Below, piece by piece: positions 18,055 to 27,143 of a DNA stretch of 64,000 bases. The notes below the pieces were generated by a model, which saw nothing but the letters and a program-made list of their open reading frames with translations, made no database searches and was not told the DNA's origin. Source of the stretch: Thermoanaerobaculia bacterium (lineage in GTDB: Bacteria > Acidobacteriota > Thermoanaerobaculia > Multivoradales > Multivoraceae); contig JAJEHN010000028.1 in the NCBI GenBank assembly GCA_022823665.1, positions 19,915-83,914 of the forward strand, read 5' to 3'. The position numbers and the translations under genes were made by a program. Positions within the stretch are counted from its first letter, which is position 1, and every line of letters begins with the position of its first letter.

Positions 18055-19052
18055 CCGCCCGCTTCGGGCCAGATACCGATCTCGCGGTAGTAGCGCTCCG
18101 CCCCCGGATGGAACGGCGTGCCGGTGTTGCGAGCGACGTTCGCCTCGTTGATCGCCCGCCCCGCGGGGTGCTTCTCGGCGATCGCCTGGCGGTTCTCCCA
18201 CATGGTCTTCGTGACCTGGTAGACGAGTTCCTCGTCAGCATCGGCGTAGGTGATCAGGTGCATCGAGCCGACGTTGAGGCCCGGGTAGTCCTCGGTGAGA
18301 TCGGAATAGGCGTCGGCGGGAATCACAGCAAGCTGGAAGAAGGGATAGTCACGCGCGAGCTCCTGCCGCTTCTCCTCGTCGAACGGCAGGAACACGATGT
18401 CGTGCGTGCTGCTGGCCTGGGTCACGGCGCCGGTCGGCACCGCGCCGCCGAGAAAGGCGGCGTCGATCGAGCCGTCGCCCAGCATGTCGACCGCACCGCT
18501 CTGGGTGCCGTAGACCTGGGTGAAGTCGTCGTAGGTCACGCCATGCGCCGCCAGGAGGGGTTCGACGAACATCTCGAAGCCGGCGCCTGCCACGCCGACC
18601 ATCGCCCGCTTGCCCGCCAGGTCACTCATGGCGGCGAGGCCCGAGTCGGCCTTGGCGATGAACGTCGCGATGTTCGGCGCCAGCGTGGCGACCGCGCGGA
18701 TCTCGTAGCTCTGCTCCCAACCCGACTCCCCCAGGACCGCGAAGTAGCTGATGGCCGAGTTCGACATGGCGAGTTCCAGCTCGCCGCGCGCGAGCCGGCG
18801 GATGTTCTCCTGCGACCCTTTCGTCCCGCGCGGCTGGACCCGCCAGTTGTTCTCTCCGCGGTTGTCGTTCAGCACTTCGGCGATCGCGCCGCCGACGACC
18901 GGGAAGGCGCCGCCGACCGGCGCCGTCCCCATGCTGAGAAACCGCGGGTTGCCGGCGCCGCCGACCGCTCCGTCTCCGCCGGCGCAGGCAAGCGACAGGA
19001 CGAGTGCCGGCAGGACGAGTACCGACGGGAGAATGAGCAGGCGGTTCTTCAT
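18051..19052 (-). CDS. TAXI-family TRAP transporter solute-binding lipoprotein
   Basis: 333 residues from the ATG at 19052, with GAGG about nine bases upstream. A 22-residue lipoprotein signal ends in a lipobox LSLAC (Cys23). The mature domain shows the TAXI pattern: FLSMGTAPVGGAFPVVGGAIAEVLN at the start, QPRGTKGSQENIRRLARGELELAMSNS, and AMVGVAGAGFEMF. It captures the substrate in the periplasm and delivers it to the fused permease, whose gene start overlaps this stop (TTGA). Known TAXI ligands include glutamate and dicarboxylates; none can be assigned here. Confidence 0.93.
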   Translation of the reverse strand: MKNRLLILPSVLVLPALVLSLACAGGDGAVGGAGNPRFLSMGTAPVGGAFPVVGGAIAEVLNDNRGENNWRVQPRGTKGSQENIRRLARGELELAMSNSAISYFAVLGESGWEQSYEIRAVATLAPNIATFIAKADSGLAAMSDLAGKRAMVGVAGAGFEMFVEPLLAAHGVTYDDFTQVYGTQSGAVDMLGDGSIDAAFLGGAVPTGAVTQASSTHDIVFLPFDEEKRQELARDYPFFQLAVIPADAYSDLTEDYPGLNVGSMHLITYADADEELVYQVTKTMWENRQAIAEKHPAGRAINEANVARNTGTPFHPGAERYYREIGIWPEAGG

Positions 19053-19133
19053 CGACGGGACCTCGTTGACGGAAGGTTGGCGCACCGGACGGCCGCGGCA
19101 GGCGATCATAACTCGCCGCCCCGCGCCTCCCCT

Positions 19134-20438
19134 CTACGGTTCGACGATGCAGTAGAGGAAGCTGTCGGTCCGCAGATAGAGCCGACCCTCGGCCACGCCC
19201 AGCGACGACAGCGTGAAGCCCTGAACCTGGTTCCTCGCGAGGATCTCGAACTCGGGCCCGTCCCGGACCACCGTGGTCACTCCGTCCTCGCTGGTCGCGT
19301 AGACCTTGCCGTCGGCGACCAGGAGAGAGGCGCTGTAGGTGCCCGGTTCGAGACGCTGGTTCTCCCAGTCCGCCGCACCGGTTTCGGCGTCAAGCCGCGA
19401 CAGGAGGCCGTTGTCGCGGAGCAGGTAGAGCGTCTCGCCGTCCGTCGCGGGCGTCGGCACGTCGGGTCCGCGGTCCGTCTCCCAGAGGATCTCCGGATCG
19501 CCGCCGTCTCCGAGCCGCAGCGCCTTCATGGGACTGACGCGGGTGGGAACGAAGACAAGGTCGCCCGCGGCCACCGGCGACGCGACGACCCGGTACATCG
19601 GGCTGTTCCTCGGGTTGAAGCCTTCCACGCGCCAGAGCTCGCGGCCGTCTTCCGGATCGTGGCCGGTGGCGACGTCGCCCCCGTTCAGCACGAGGACGTG
19701 GCCGTCGCCGCTCTCGACGAGGGCGGGCGTGATGTAGGCGTCCGGCGACTCCATCCGGGCGTTCGTCGGCCGCTCCTGCCGCCAGATCGTCTCGCCCGAG
19801 CCGGCTTCGATGGCCAGGAGGTAGGAGGGGTCGTCCGTCTTCATGCCGTGCAGCACCGGCACGTAGAGCACATCCCGCCAGAGCAGGGCGGATGAACCGT
19901 AGCCGTGGTTCAGGCCGAAGGCGCCGTAGTCCTGTTCGAGTTCCCGCCCCCAGAGCTGGTTGCCGTCGAAGTCGTAGGCCTGCAGCGCGCCGGTTCCGGT
20001 CAGGACCCAGACCCGCTCGCCGTCGGTGATCGGAGACGGCGACGACATGTTGTGCTTGCGCTGGAAGCGGTTGCCGCCGCCGATCGGCCGCTGCCACACG
20101 ACATCGCCCGAACCGCCGTCGACACGCCACAGGGACAGGTCGTCGCCCTCGGCGACGTTCAGGAACACGATGTCGCCGACCACGATCGGGGTCGATCCGG
20201 AACGGTCCGGAAGCGCCAGCTTCCAGAGGATGTTCCGCTCCGTGTCGCCGTCGTGCCCCCATTCGGTGGGCAGTCCGGTGTGCGCGCTGTAGCCGTTCCG
20301 CTCGGGTCCTCGCCAGTTCGGCCACTCCGGCTCGCTCGCCGGCAGTACGCATGACACCGCCGTCAGGAGGCACCAGATCGCGGCCCTCAGCACGACGCGC
20401 CCCTTGTGGCGTCCGGATTCCATTCTCGTTCGGTTCAC
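19134..20438 (-). CDS. Exported PQQ-like beta-propeller repeat protein
   Basis: 434 residues with a GTG start overlapping the M16 protease stop (GTGA); an internal ATG at 20423 is an alternative. A basic N-terminus and hydrophobic stretch (about 16-34) form a signal peptide ending near VLPASEP. The mature protein opens with WPNWRGPERNGYS, a common start of this family in Planctomycetes- and Acidobacteria-type proteins. It then has repeated blades with Trp-docking motifs such as GSTPIVVGDIVFLNV, SGDVVWQRPIGGG and GSGETIWRQE. It resembles BamB-like or quinoprotein propellers, but no enzyme activity is implied. Probably periplasmic. Confidence 0.82.
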   Translation of the reverse strand: MNRTRMESGRHKGRVVLRAAIWCLLTAVSCVLPASEPEWPNWRGPERNGYSAHTGLPTEWGHDGDTERNILWKLALPDRSGSTPIVVGDIVFLNVAEGDDLSLWRVDGGSGDVVWQRPIGGGNRFQRKHNMSSPSPITDGERVWVLTGTGALQAYDFDGNQLWGRELEQDYGAFGLNHGYGSSALLWRDVLYVPVLHGMKTDDPSYLLAIEAGSGETIWRQERPTNARMESPDAYITPALVESGDGHVLVLNGGDVATGHDPEDGRELWRVEGFNPRNSPMYRVVASPVAAGDLVFVPTRVSPMKALRLGDGGDPEILWETDRGPDVPTPATDGETLYLLRDNGLLSRLDAETGAADWENQRLEPGTYSASLLVADGKVYATSEDGVTTVVRDGPEFEILARNQVQGFTLSSLGVAEGRLYLRTDSFLYCIVEP

Positions 20439-23380
20439 GCTGCCTCCCTTGCGGCCGCCGGCTCAGCGGTTTCCTCGCCGGCGCTGTCATTGGGTGCTTC
20501 GGCCGCCTCCGGCAGCAGCAGCACCTGGACCCGGTTCTCGCCGCCGAGGTAGTCCACCGCGGCGCCGCGGATCATCTCCGCGTCGACTTCTTCGAACAGT
20601 TCCTCGTAGGCCAGGATGCTGAGCGGATCCTCGTCGAACTGGTAGACGGCCTGCAGCGCCCCCAGCCAGAAACCGTTCGTCTCCTTGGCCGTCTCGCGGC
20701 CGCGGCGTTGCTGCTCGCGAATCTGGGCGATCTCGTCTTCGTCGGCCAGCTCCGTCCGTACGCGCTCGATTTCCTCCTCGACCGCCCCCAGCATCTCCTC
20801 GACGCGGTCCGGGGCACAGCCGAAGACGATCTGAATGGCGAACACCGAAACCGGAATCCGGTCCGCGCCCCCACCGACGTTGGCGCTGTAGGTGCCGCCG
20901 AGCTCTTCCCGCAGGCGCTCCCGCAGCCGGTCCCGCAAGAGGGACACCATCGAGTTCAGCCGGTACCGATTCAACTGGGTCTGCTCGAAGGCACCGCTGT
21001 AGACCAGCGCCACCTGGCTCTGATCCTCGAGGCCCCGGTACACCGTCCGCTCGATTCGCCCCTCCGGCGTCCGCACGCCGACATCCCGCCAGGACTCCTC
21101 CCGGCCGGTGGACGGCAGACCGCCCAGCCAGCGTTCCACCAGCGGCTCGATGGCCTCCAGTTCGAAGCTCCCGGCGAAGAAGAACGTGAAGTCGGAGAAG
21201 TCCCGAAAGCGATCCTCGTAGATCGCGAACACGCTGTCCAGGTCGGCTTCCGCCAGGAGCTCCTCGGTGAGGAACCGCCGGCGCGGGTGCTCCTGGGTCA
21301 GGACCTCCTGGAGAGTCCTGGCCCAGGCGAACATCGGCATGGCGCTCTGGTTGCGAAGCAACGCTCCCTGACGGGTCACGAAGGAATCGAAGGCCTCCTG
21401 GTCGCGCCTCGGCGCCGTCGCGTTCAGGTAGATCAGTTCGAACAGCGCCTCCAGGTCCTTCGGCGACCCGCGTCCGTTGATGCCCTCGAACAGGGGGCCG
21501 ATGATCGGCGTCGACCGCGCCACCTTGCCCGCCATGGCCTTGTTGAGTTGAGTCAGGCTGAAGTTCCCGAAACCGGAGAGCTGGGCCACCTGCGTCGCCA
21601 CGTTGACGTCCGGCCAGTCCTCGTCCGACACCAGCGAAGCACCGCCGGGACTGAAGGACGCGAACAGGATCTCGTCGTTCTTGAAGTCGCTGGGACGCAG
21701 GACGACGCGCACGCCGTTCGACAGCAGCCACTCCGTCACCCCGAGTTCCTCGATCGTCTTCCGCTCCACGATCTCGCCGGGCACGGGCCGCACCGGCACC
21801 AGGGCGCCAACGCCCACGTCGTCCTCGTAGGCTGCGACTTCCACCTGGCCCACCCGGTCGAACACCGCCAGGAGCTCCGCCTCGTCGAGCGGCTCCAGTC
21901 CCTCCTTCTCCGGCCCGCTCGCGAGGATCACCCGGTCCTCGTCGCGAATCCAGCCGTCGGCGACCGAGTTGACCTCGGCCAGCGTGATCTCCGGCACGTA
22001 GCGCCGGACGATCTCCCGCTCGTAGGCGATGCCGGGGAACGGCTCGCCGGTGAGGAAGTTCCGCTGGTACTCCGCGGCGTAGGCCCCCGAGTGCGTCTTG
22101 TCCCGTTCGTCGTAGGCGCGGTCCACGGAGCGCAGCGTGTTCACCCTGGCCCGTTCCAGTTCGCTCTCCTCGAAACCGTGCCGGCGGGCGCGTTCCGACT
22201 CGGTGAGCACGGCCTCGAGCGCCTCGACGGCGCCGCCCTCGGGGGCCCTGGCCGCGAGCCGGTACAGGCTGCGCTTCCGCGCCAGGGTGCCACGTCCACT
22301 GGAGGCGCCGATGAACGGCGGATCGGCCTCTTCGGCCCGCTCCGCCAGGCGGTTGTTCAGCATCCCGTTGTAGAGACCGCGGATCAGTTGCTGGCGGTAG
22401 TCGCCGACCGTGCCCTGCTCGTCTGGCGGCCCCTTGAAGGCGACCGAGACGGAGGTGCCCGGCAATTCCGGGTCGGTGAACACCGACACCAGGGTCTCCT
22501 CGTGAGGAGGAATCTCGGCCTCGATGCGCTCGCGCGGCTCGGCGGGCCCCTGCAAGGGTCCGAAACGTTCACGGATCTCGTCCTGGATCGAGGCCGCGTC
22601 GAAGTCGCCGACCGCGATGACGGCCATCAGGTCCGGCCGGTACCAGTCGCGGTAGAAGTCCCGCAGACGGTCCGGCGGCGCTTCCCGAACCATCTCCGGA
22701 TCCCCGATCGGCAGCCGCTCGGCATAGCGCGAGCCGTGGAAGCGATAGGGGATCTCGGCGTCGCGGAGCCTCGCTCCGGCGCCCCGGTCGCCCCTCCACT
22801 CCTCGATCACGACGCCGCGCTCGCGTTCGATCTCCTCGTCGTCGAAGGTGACGGCGGAGGCCCAGTCCTCGAGCACCAGAAGCGCCCTGTCCAGTATGTC
22901 CGGGTCGTCGGTCGGCACCTCCAGCATGTAGACGGTCTCATCGAAGCCCGTGTACGCGTTGACGTCGGGCCCGAAGCGCATGCCGATGCCCTGCAGGTAG
23001 TCCAGCAGTTCCGTCTTCTCGAAGTTCTTCGTGCCGTTGAACGCCATGTGCTCGACGAAGTGGGCAAGACCGCGCTGGTCGTCGTCCTCGAGCACCGAGC
23101 CGGCGCGGACGACGAGCCGCAGAAAGGCCCGGTTCTCGGGCCGGCCGTTCTTTCTCACGTAGTAGCGAAGACCGTTCTCGAGTTCTCCGGTGAGCACGGC
23201 CGGATCCTCGGGCAGGACCTCGTCCAGTTCGTAGGTCCATTCGGGTGGCGACTCGTCGTCACCGGCGGCCGCGTCCTGGGCGCGGACGCCGGCCGCGATC
23301 AGGCCGGCGAACAGAGCCGCCGCGGCGGCGAGCAGACCAGCAGGGTACGAATGCGACCGGCCGTCTCTTCGCTCGATCAT
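20435..23380 (-). CDS. M16 family zinc metallopeptidase (pitrilysin-like), exported
   Basis: 981 residues. An N-terminal signal peptide (hydrophobic 15-33, cleavage near VRAQ) suggests the periplasm. The inverted zinc motif HFVEH is at 107-111, with Glu187 at the expected spacing for the third ligand, so the N-terminal half is catalytically competent by motif. Two M16 halves follow the usual order, with the second, non-catalytic half beginning near EELGVTEWLLSNGVRVVLRPSD (about 530). Length fits the long bacterial M16B/PqqL-type proteases that degrade oligopeptides. It lies between the CinA-like gene (29 bases upstream) and the PQQ-propeller gene (GTGA overlap). Confidence 0.92.
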   Translation of the reverse strand: MIERRDGRSHSYPAGLLAAAAALFAGLIAAGVRAQDAAAGDDESPPEWTYELDEVLPEDPAVLTGELENGLRYYVRKNGRPENRAFLRLVVRAGSVLEDDDQRGLAHFVEHMAFNGTKNFEKTELLDYLQGIGMRFGPDVNAYTGFDETVYMLEVPTDDPDILDRALLVLEDWASAVTFDDEEIERERGVVIEEWRGDRGAGARLRDAEIPYRFHGSRYAERLPIGDPEMVREAPPDRLRDFYRDWYRPDLMAVIAVGDFDAASIQDEIRERFGPLQGPAEPRERIEAEIPPHEETLVSVFTDPELPGTSVSVAFKGPPDEQGTVGDYRQQLIRGLYNGMLNNRLAERAEEADPPFIGASSGRGTLARKRSLYRLAARAPEGGAVEALEAVLTESERARRHGFEESELERARVNTLRSVDRAYDERDKTHSGAYAAEYQRNFLTGEPFPGIAYEREIVRRYVPEITLAEVNSVADGWIRDEDRVILASGPEKEGLEPLDEAELLAVFDRVGQVEVAAYEDDVGVGALVPVRPVPGEIVERKTIEELGVTEWLLSNGVRVVLRPSDFKNDEILFASFSPGGASLVSDEDWPDVNVATQVAQLSGFGNFSLTQLNKAMAGKVARSTPIIGPLFEGINGRGSPKDLEALFELIYLNATAPRRDQEAFDSFVTRQGALLRNQSAMPMFAWARTLQEVLTQEHPRRRFLTEELLAEADLDSVFAIYEDRFRDFSDFTFFFAGSFELEAIEPLVERWLGGLPSTGREESWRDVGVRTPEGRIERTVYRGLEDQSQVALVYSGAFEQTQLNRYRLNSMVSLLRDRLRERLREELGGTYSANVGGGADRIPVSVFAIQIVFGCAPDRVEEMLGAVEEEIERVRTELADEDEIAQIREQQRRGRETAKETNGFWLGALQAVYQFDEDPLSILAYEELFEEVDAEMIRGAAVDYLGGENRVQVLLLPEAAEAPNDSAGEETAEPAAAREAA

Positions 23381-23409
23381 CGACGCTTCTCCTTCGTTTG
23401 GTGGGGCGC

Positions 23410-24162
23410 TCAGCGGCTGCCGGCGACACGGGCGCCGCCGTCCACTCGCACGACTGCCCCGGCCGGCAACGCTTCGACCAGCGCTTCCAGGGCGCGGTCC
23501 GCGGCGTTACGGCTACGGCTGTCGACGGTCAGCTTGACCCGGTAGTCGCCGTCCATCACCGGATAGCTGCCGATGTCGACGTCCTCGTGGGCGTCGACGA
23601 CGCGGTCGAGCAGTTCCGCGATGTCCGTCTCGCGGCACGACGTGTAGACCGCCCGGCAGTAGAACCGGCGGCCGGCCGCCAGGCGGGCGCGCAGCATCGG
23701 CAGCTTCATGCGGAAGATCCGGGGCACGCCCGGCAACACGTACACGTTCTCCATGACGACGGACGGCCAGGGCACGTCCGGCGTGCTGACGAGTTCCGCG
23801 CCTTCCGGCACGTCGGCCATGCGCAGGTGGCCCTCGGTGCAGCGGTCCCCCACCATCTCGCGGATCTTCGCGACCAGTTCGGGAGAACGGACCAGCCGGC
23901 GCTCGAAGGCTTCGGCGACCGCCTTGAGCGTCACGTCGTCGTGGGTCGGCCCGACGCCGCCGCTCGTGATCAGGTAGTCGAACCGGTGGCGCAGACGGCG
24001 GATATCGGTCGCGATATCGGCGACGTCGTCCGGGCAGACGACCACTCTCTGGAGCTCGATCCCGAGGTCGAACAGCTCCCTGGCCAGGAGGCTCAGGTTC
24101 GCTTCCTCGACCTTGCCGCTGAGGATCTCGTTCCCGATGATCAGCGCACCTGCCGTCGGCAT
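23410..24162 (-). CDS. CinA-like molybdopterin-binding-fold protein
   Basis: 250 residues. The N-terminal MoaB/Mog-type domain starts ALIIGNEILSGKVEEAN and includes TSGGVGPTHDDVTLKAVAEAF and the VYVLPGVPRIFRMKL segment. This is the pattern of the CinA N-terminal (COG1058) domain. The C-terminal ~80 residues include YPVMDGDYRVKLTVDSRS. The CinA C-terminal deamidase domain is absent. COG1058 domains in other bacteria hydrolyse ADP-ribose or FAD-type pyrophosphates, so a nucleotide-clean-up role is possible but unproven. It is 16 bases downstream of the crotonase-like gene. Confidence 0.85.
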   Translation of the reverse strand: MPTAGALIIGNEILSGKVEEANLSLLARELFDLGIELQRVVVCPDDVADIATDIRRLRHRFDYLITSGGVGPTHDDVTLKAVAEAFERRLVRSPELVAKIREMVGDRCTEGHLRMADVPEGAELVSTPDVPWPSVVMENVYVLPGVPRIFRMKLPMLRARLAAGRRFYCRAVYTSCRETDIAELLDRVVDAHEDVDIGSYPVMDGDYRVKLTVDSRSRNAADRALEALVEALPAGAVVRVDGGARVAGSR

Positions 24163-24178
24163 CGCGGTAGCTTACTCG

Positions 24179-24970
24179 TCAGCGGCCCTCGAATCGCGGC
24201 GACCGGCGCTCGGTCAAGGCTTGCACCCCCTCGCGGGCGTCGGCGGTGCGGAAGGTCACCTCCTGCTCCGCGCTCTCCAGGTCGAGCGCCTCGCCGATCG
24301 ACCGTTCGAAGGTCCCGCGCACCGTGCGCTTGGTCGCCCTGACCGCGATCGGACCGGCCGCCGCGATCTCCAGGGCCAGGTCCTCGACCACCCGGTCGAA
24401 GTCCTCATCCGCCTCACGGCTGGCGATCCCCCACTCGACCGCCGTCGCGGCGTCGATGAGCCGCCCGCTGTAGAGGAGTTCCGCGGCGCGGGCGGGGCCG
24501 ATCAGGCGCGGCAGGGTCCAGGTAGCGGCCATCCCGGGGTGGATCCCCAGCTTGACGAAGGTCATGCCGACCCGGGCGCCGGTACGGATCACGCGCATGT
24601 CGCAACCCAGGGCGAAGCACAGGCCGGCACCGATGGCGTGGCCGTTGATCGCGGCAATGGATGGCGCCGCGAGGTCGCGCACCGAGAGGTACAGGCGGTA
24701 GAAGTTCGCGCCGCCGCCCAAGCCCGGGCCGGCGTTGGCGTCCTCACTCACCTCCTCCTGGATGCTCCTGAGGCTGCCGCCGGCGCTGAAGGCCCGGCCG
24801 GCCCCGCGGACGATGACCACGCGCGTCTCGGCGCGCTCGTTGATCAACGGAACGGCGTCCCTGATCTCCGCGCCCATCGCCGGGGTCATCGCGTTCAACT
24901 GGTCCGGGACGTTCAGGGTGAGCCGCGTGATCGGCCCTTCGTGGGACAGCAGGAGGTGTTCGAAGCTCAT
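24179..24970 (-). CDS. Enoyl-CoA hydratase/isomerase-superfamily protein lacking both hydratase glutamates
   Basis: 263 residues, crotonase fold. The CoA/oxyanion segments are clear: AFSAGGSLRSIQ (60-71) and INGHAIGAGLCFALGCDMRV (109-127). In true enoyl-CoA hydratases the position within GGGCE is a catalytic Glu, and here it is Cys118. The second Glu (QPE in the rat enzyme) aligns with Phe138 in VGMTFVKLG. By that alignment the product should not be an ordinary hydratase. Isomerase, dehalogenase-like, decarboxylase or CoA-binding roles are open. First gene of the minus-strand run that continues through cinA-like, M16 and PQQ-propeller genes. Confidence 0.82.
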   Translation of the reverse strand: MSFEHLLLSHEGPITRLTLNVPDQLNAMTPAMGAEIRDAVPLINERAETRVVIVRGAGRAFSAGGSLRSIQEEVSEDANAGPGLGGGANFYRLYLSVRDLAAPSIAAINGHAIGAGLCFALGCDMRVIRTGARVGMTFVKLGIHPGMAATWTLPRLIGPARAAELLYSGRLIDAATAVEWGIASREADEDFDRVVEDLALEIAAAGPIAVRATKRTVRGTFERSIGEALDLESAEQEVTFRTADAREGVQALTERRSPRFEGR

Positions 24971-25004
24971 GAAACGTGCTCTCCTTCAAGCTAGAATGCG
25001 GCGC

Positions 25005-25571
25005 ATGCTAACGATCACCGAACTGGCGCAGAAACAGGTGACGGAAGCGATCAAGTCCGAAGAGCGCGACGACCTGGCGCTACGGATCGCGATCACCGGC
25101 CGCAGCGGCGGCGGCTTCCGCTACCAGATGGACCTGGTCGGCCTGGACGAAACGAGGCCCGACGACGAGGTCGTCGAACTCGACGCCTTCAACGTGTACG
25201 TGGACTCCGAGAGCGCGCCGGACCTCGCCGGCGCCACCATCGACTTCGTGACCCGGCTCTCCGAGAGCGGCTTCAAATTCGACAACCCCAACTCCCCCTG
25301 GGGCGAGGGCGTGGCCGCCGACGTTCAGCGCGTCCTCGATGAACAGATCAACCCGCAGATCGCCGCCCACGGTGGCTTCGTCACCCTCCTCGAAGTCAAG
25401 GACGAGACCGCCTACATCACGATGGGCGGCGGTTGCCAGGGCTGCGGCATGGCCGACTACACGCTCAAGCAGGGCGTCGAGCAGGCCATCGTGGAAGCCG
25501 TGCCGACCGTCCAGCGCGTCCTCGACACGACGGATCACGCCGCCGGCACGAACCCGTACTACGCGCCGTAG
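25005..25571 (+). CDS. nfuA: NfuA-type Fe-S cluster carrier protein
   Basis: 188 residues from the ATG at 25005; ATG 24996 is an in-frame alternative. The N-terminal half (1-95) resembles the A-type/HesB fold but lacks its cysteines, as in NfuA. The C-terminal NifU-like domain has HGGFVTLLEV and the cluster-binding CxxC in GGGCQGCGMADYTLKQGVEQ (Cys144, Cys147). The protein would bind a 4Fe-4S cluster and pass it to client enzymes. Clients encoded nearby could include FbiC and NqrF. A TAGAAT ending seven bases before the start, with ATGAAA 17 bases upstream of it, is a weak promoter candidate. Confidence 0.9.
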   Translation: MLTITELAQKQVTEAIKSEERDDLALRIAITGRSGGGFRYQMDLVGLDETRPDDEVVELDAFNVYVDSESAPDLAGATIDFVTRLSESGFKFDNPNSPWGEGVAADVQRVLDEQINPQIAAHGGFVTLLEVKDETAYITMGGGCQGCGMADYTLKQGVEQAIVEAVPTVQRVLDTTDHAAGTNPYYAP

Positions 25572-25621
25572 CGACGTGGCGGCCTGCCCGTAAGCACGAC
25601 CGCCGGAGAGGCCGCTTCCTG

Positions 25622-25650
25622 TTGCCCCAGCCCGGCGGTTGTGGAATAGT
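25622..25650 (+). promoter_or_regulatory. Putative sigma-70-type promoter of the nqr operon
   Basis: TTGCCC (25622-25627), a 17-base spacer and AATAGT (25645-25650). It lies 75 bases before nqrA in the 153-base gap after nfuA. It resembles the rimP-operon promoter at 43992-44020 in hexamers, spacer length and the CCC/CCG downstream of the -10. Prediction from sequence only. Confidence 0.55.
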
Positions 25651-25724
25651 CCCGGCTGGTTGAGCGACGCGTTCCAGTTCGCCTTCGCTCGCCGGAACAC
25701 CCCGACTACCGACGTCAGGATCCG

Positions 25725-27134
25725 ATGGGCACGCACCGTTTCAGGCGGGGACTGAGCCTGCCGATCGCGGGGTCTCCCGAGCAGACGCTCGATGACGCCG
25801 CGGCGCCGGGTACGGTCGCCGTCAGCGCGGCCGACTACCCGGGCATGAAGCCGGCGATGCACGTCGGGCCGGGCGATGCCGTGCAACGTGGTCAGCTCCT
25901 GTTCGAGGACCGCAAGCAGCCGGGCGTTCGCTTCACGTCTCCCGCCGCGGGAACCGTGACGGCAGTGAATCGCGGCGCCAAGCGGGCATTGATCTCGGTC
26001 GTCGTGCGGGTGGATCCTTCCGACCAGGCGAGCTCCAGCGGCGCCGGAGTCGGCTTCGCCAGCTACACCGGAAGACACCCGAGCGCACTCTCGCGTGCGG
26101 AGGTCCAGGCGTTGCTCGTGGAGTCCGGGGACTGGGTCGCCCTGCGCGCGCGCCCCTTCGGACGCAGCGCCGCCGTCGATTCGGTGCCGAAGTCGATCTT
26201 CGTCACCGCGATGAACACGGAACCGTTCGCGCCCGCCGCGGACCGGATCGTCGAGGGGCGCACGGGCGATCTCGAGCGGGGTCTCGCCGCGCTGACACGG
26301 CTGACGGACGGACCGGTGTTTCTCTGCCGCGCTCCCGGCACGCTCGCCGGTGTCGAAACGAGCGAACCGGTCCGGGTCGAGGAGTTCACGGGCCCCCACC
26401 CCGCCGGCGCCGCGGGGATGCACATCCACACGCTCGACCCGGTCAACCGCAACAAGCTGGTGTGGCAGATCGGGCTGCAGGACACGCTGGCGATTGGCCG
26501 CCTGTTCGAGACGGGGACGCCGGATGTCCAGCGCATCGTCGCCCTGGCGGGTCCGCCGGTGCGCCGGCCCAGGCTCCTGCGCACGCGACTCGGCGCCGCG
26601 CTCGCCGACGTGACGAGGGGCGAGATCGGCACGGGGGCGGAAGCCGTCCCCGACGGCGCCGTGCGGGTCGTCACCGGCTCGCCGCTCGCCGGCCGGACCG
26701 CGATCGGCGAGAACGCGCCGGCCGATCTCCACGGTTACCTGGGCCGCTTCCACGAGGTCGTCTCGGTGCTCGAGGACGACCACGACCGCCGTTTCCTGGG
26801 CTGGCTCACCCCCGGTTTCGGCGCCTTCTCCCGCGCCCGCGCCTTCGCCTCCTCCCTGCTGCCGCGCAAGTCCTTCGCGATGACGACGACCACCTACGGC
26901 TCGCCGCGGGCGATCGTGCCGATCGGCCTCTACGAGAGCGTCTTCCCCTGGGACCTGCAGCCGACCTTCCTGCTCAAGTCCCTGGTGGCCGGCGACATCG
27001 AGCGGGCCGAGGAACTCGGCTGCCTGGAGCTGCTGGAGGAGGACCTGGCGCTCTGCACCTTCGTCTGTCCGGGCAAGACGGAGTACGGGCCGTACCTGCG
27101 CGACGCGCTCGAACTGATCGAGAAGGAAGGCTAG
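25725..27134 (+). CDS. nqrA: Na+-translocating NADH:quinone reductase subunit A
   Basis: 469 residues, a peripheral cytoplasmic subunit without membrane segments. It shows the NqrA N-terminal pattern: FRRGLSLPIAGSPEQTL, the barrel-sandwich segment MHVGPGDAVQRGQLLFEDRK and SPAAGTVTAVNRG. Further on are GTHPAGAAG-like IHTLDPVN and, near the end, FPWDLQPTFLLKSLVAGDIERAEELGCLELLEEDLALCTFVCPGK. NqrA contributes to the quinone site of the six-subunit pump. First gene of nqrABCDEF; nqrB follows after nine bases. Confidence 0.95.
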   Translation: MGTHRFRRGLSLPIAGSPEQTLDDAAAPGTVAVSAADYPGMKPAMHVGPGDAVQRGQLLFEDRKQPGVRFTSPAAGTVTAVNRGAKRALISVVVRVDPSDQASSSGAGVGFASYTGRHPSALSRAEVQALLVESGDWVALRARPFGRSAAVDSVPKSIFVTAMNTEPFAPAADRIVEGRTGDLERGLAALTRLTDGPVFLCRAPGTLAGVETSEPVRVEEFTGPHPAGAAGMHIHTLDPVNRNKLVWQIGLQDTLAIGRLFETGTPDVQRIVALAGPPVRRPRLLRTRLGAALADVTRGEIGTGAEAVPDGAVRVVTGSPLAGRTAIGENAPADLHGYLGRFHEVVSVLEDDHDRRFLGWLTPGFGAFSRARAFASSLLPRKSFAMTTTTYGSPRAIVPIGLYESVFPWDLQPTFLLKSLVAGDIERAEELGCLELLEEDLALCTFVCPGKTEYGPYLRDALELIEKEG

Positions 27135-27143
27135 AGCCGCCGG

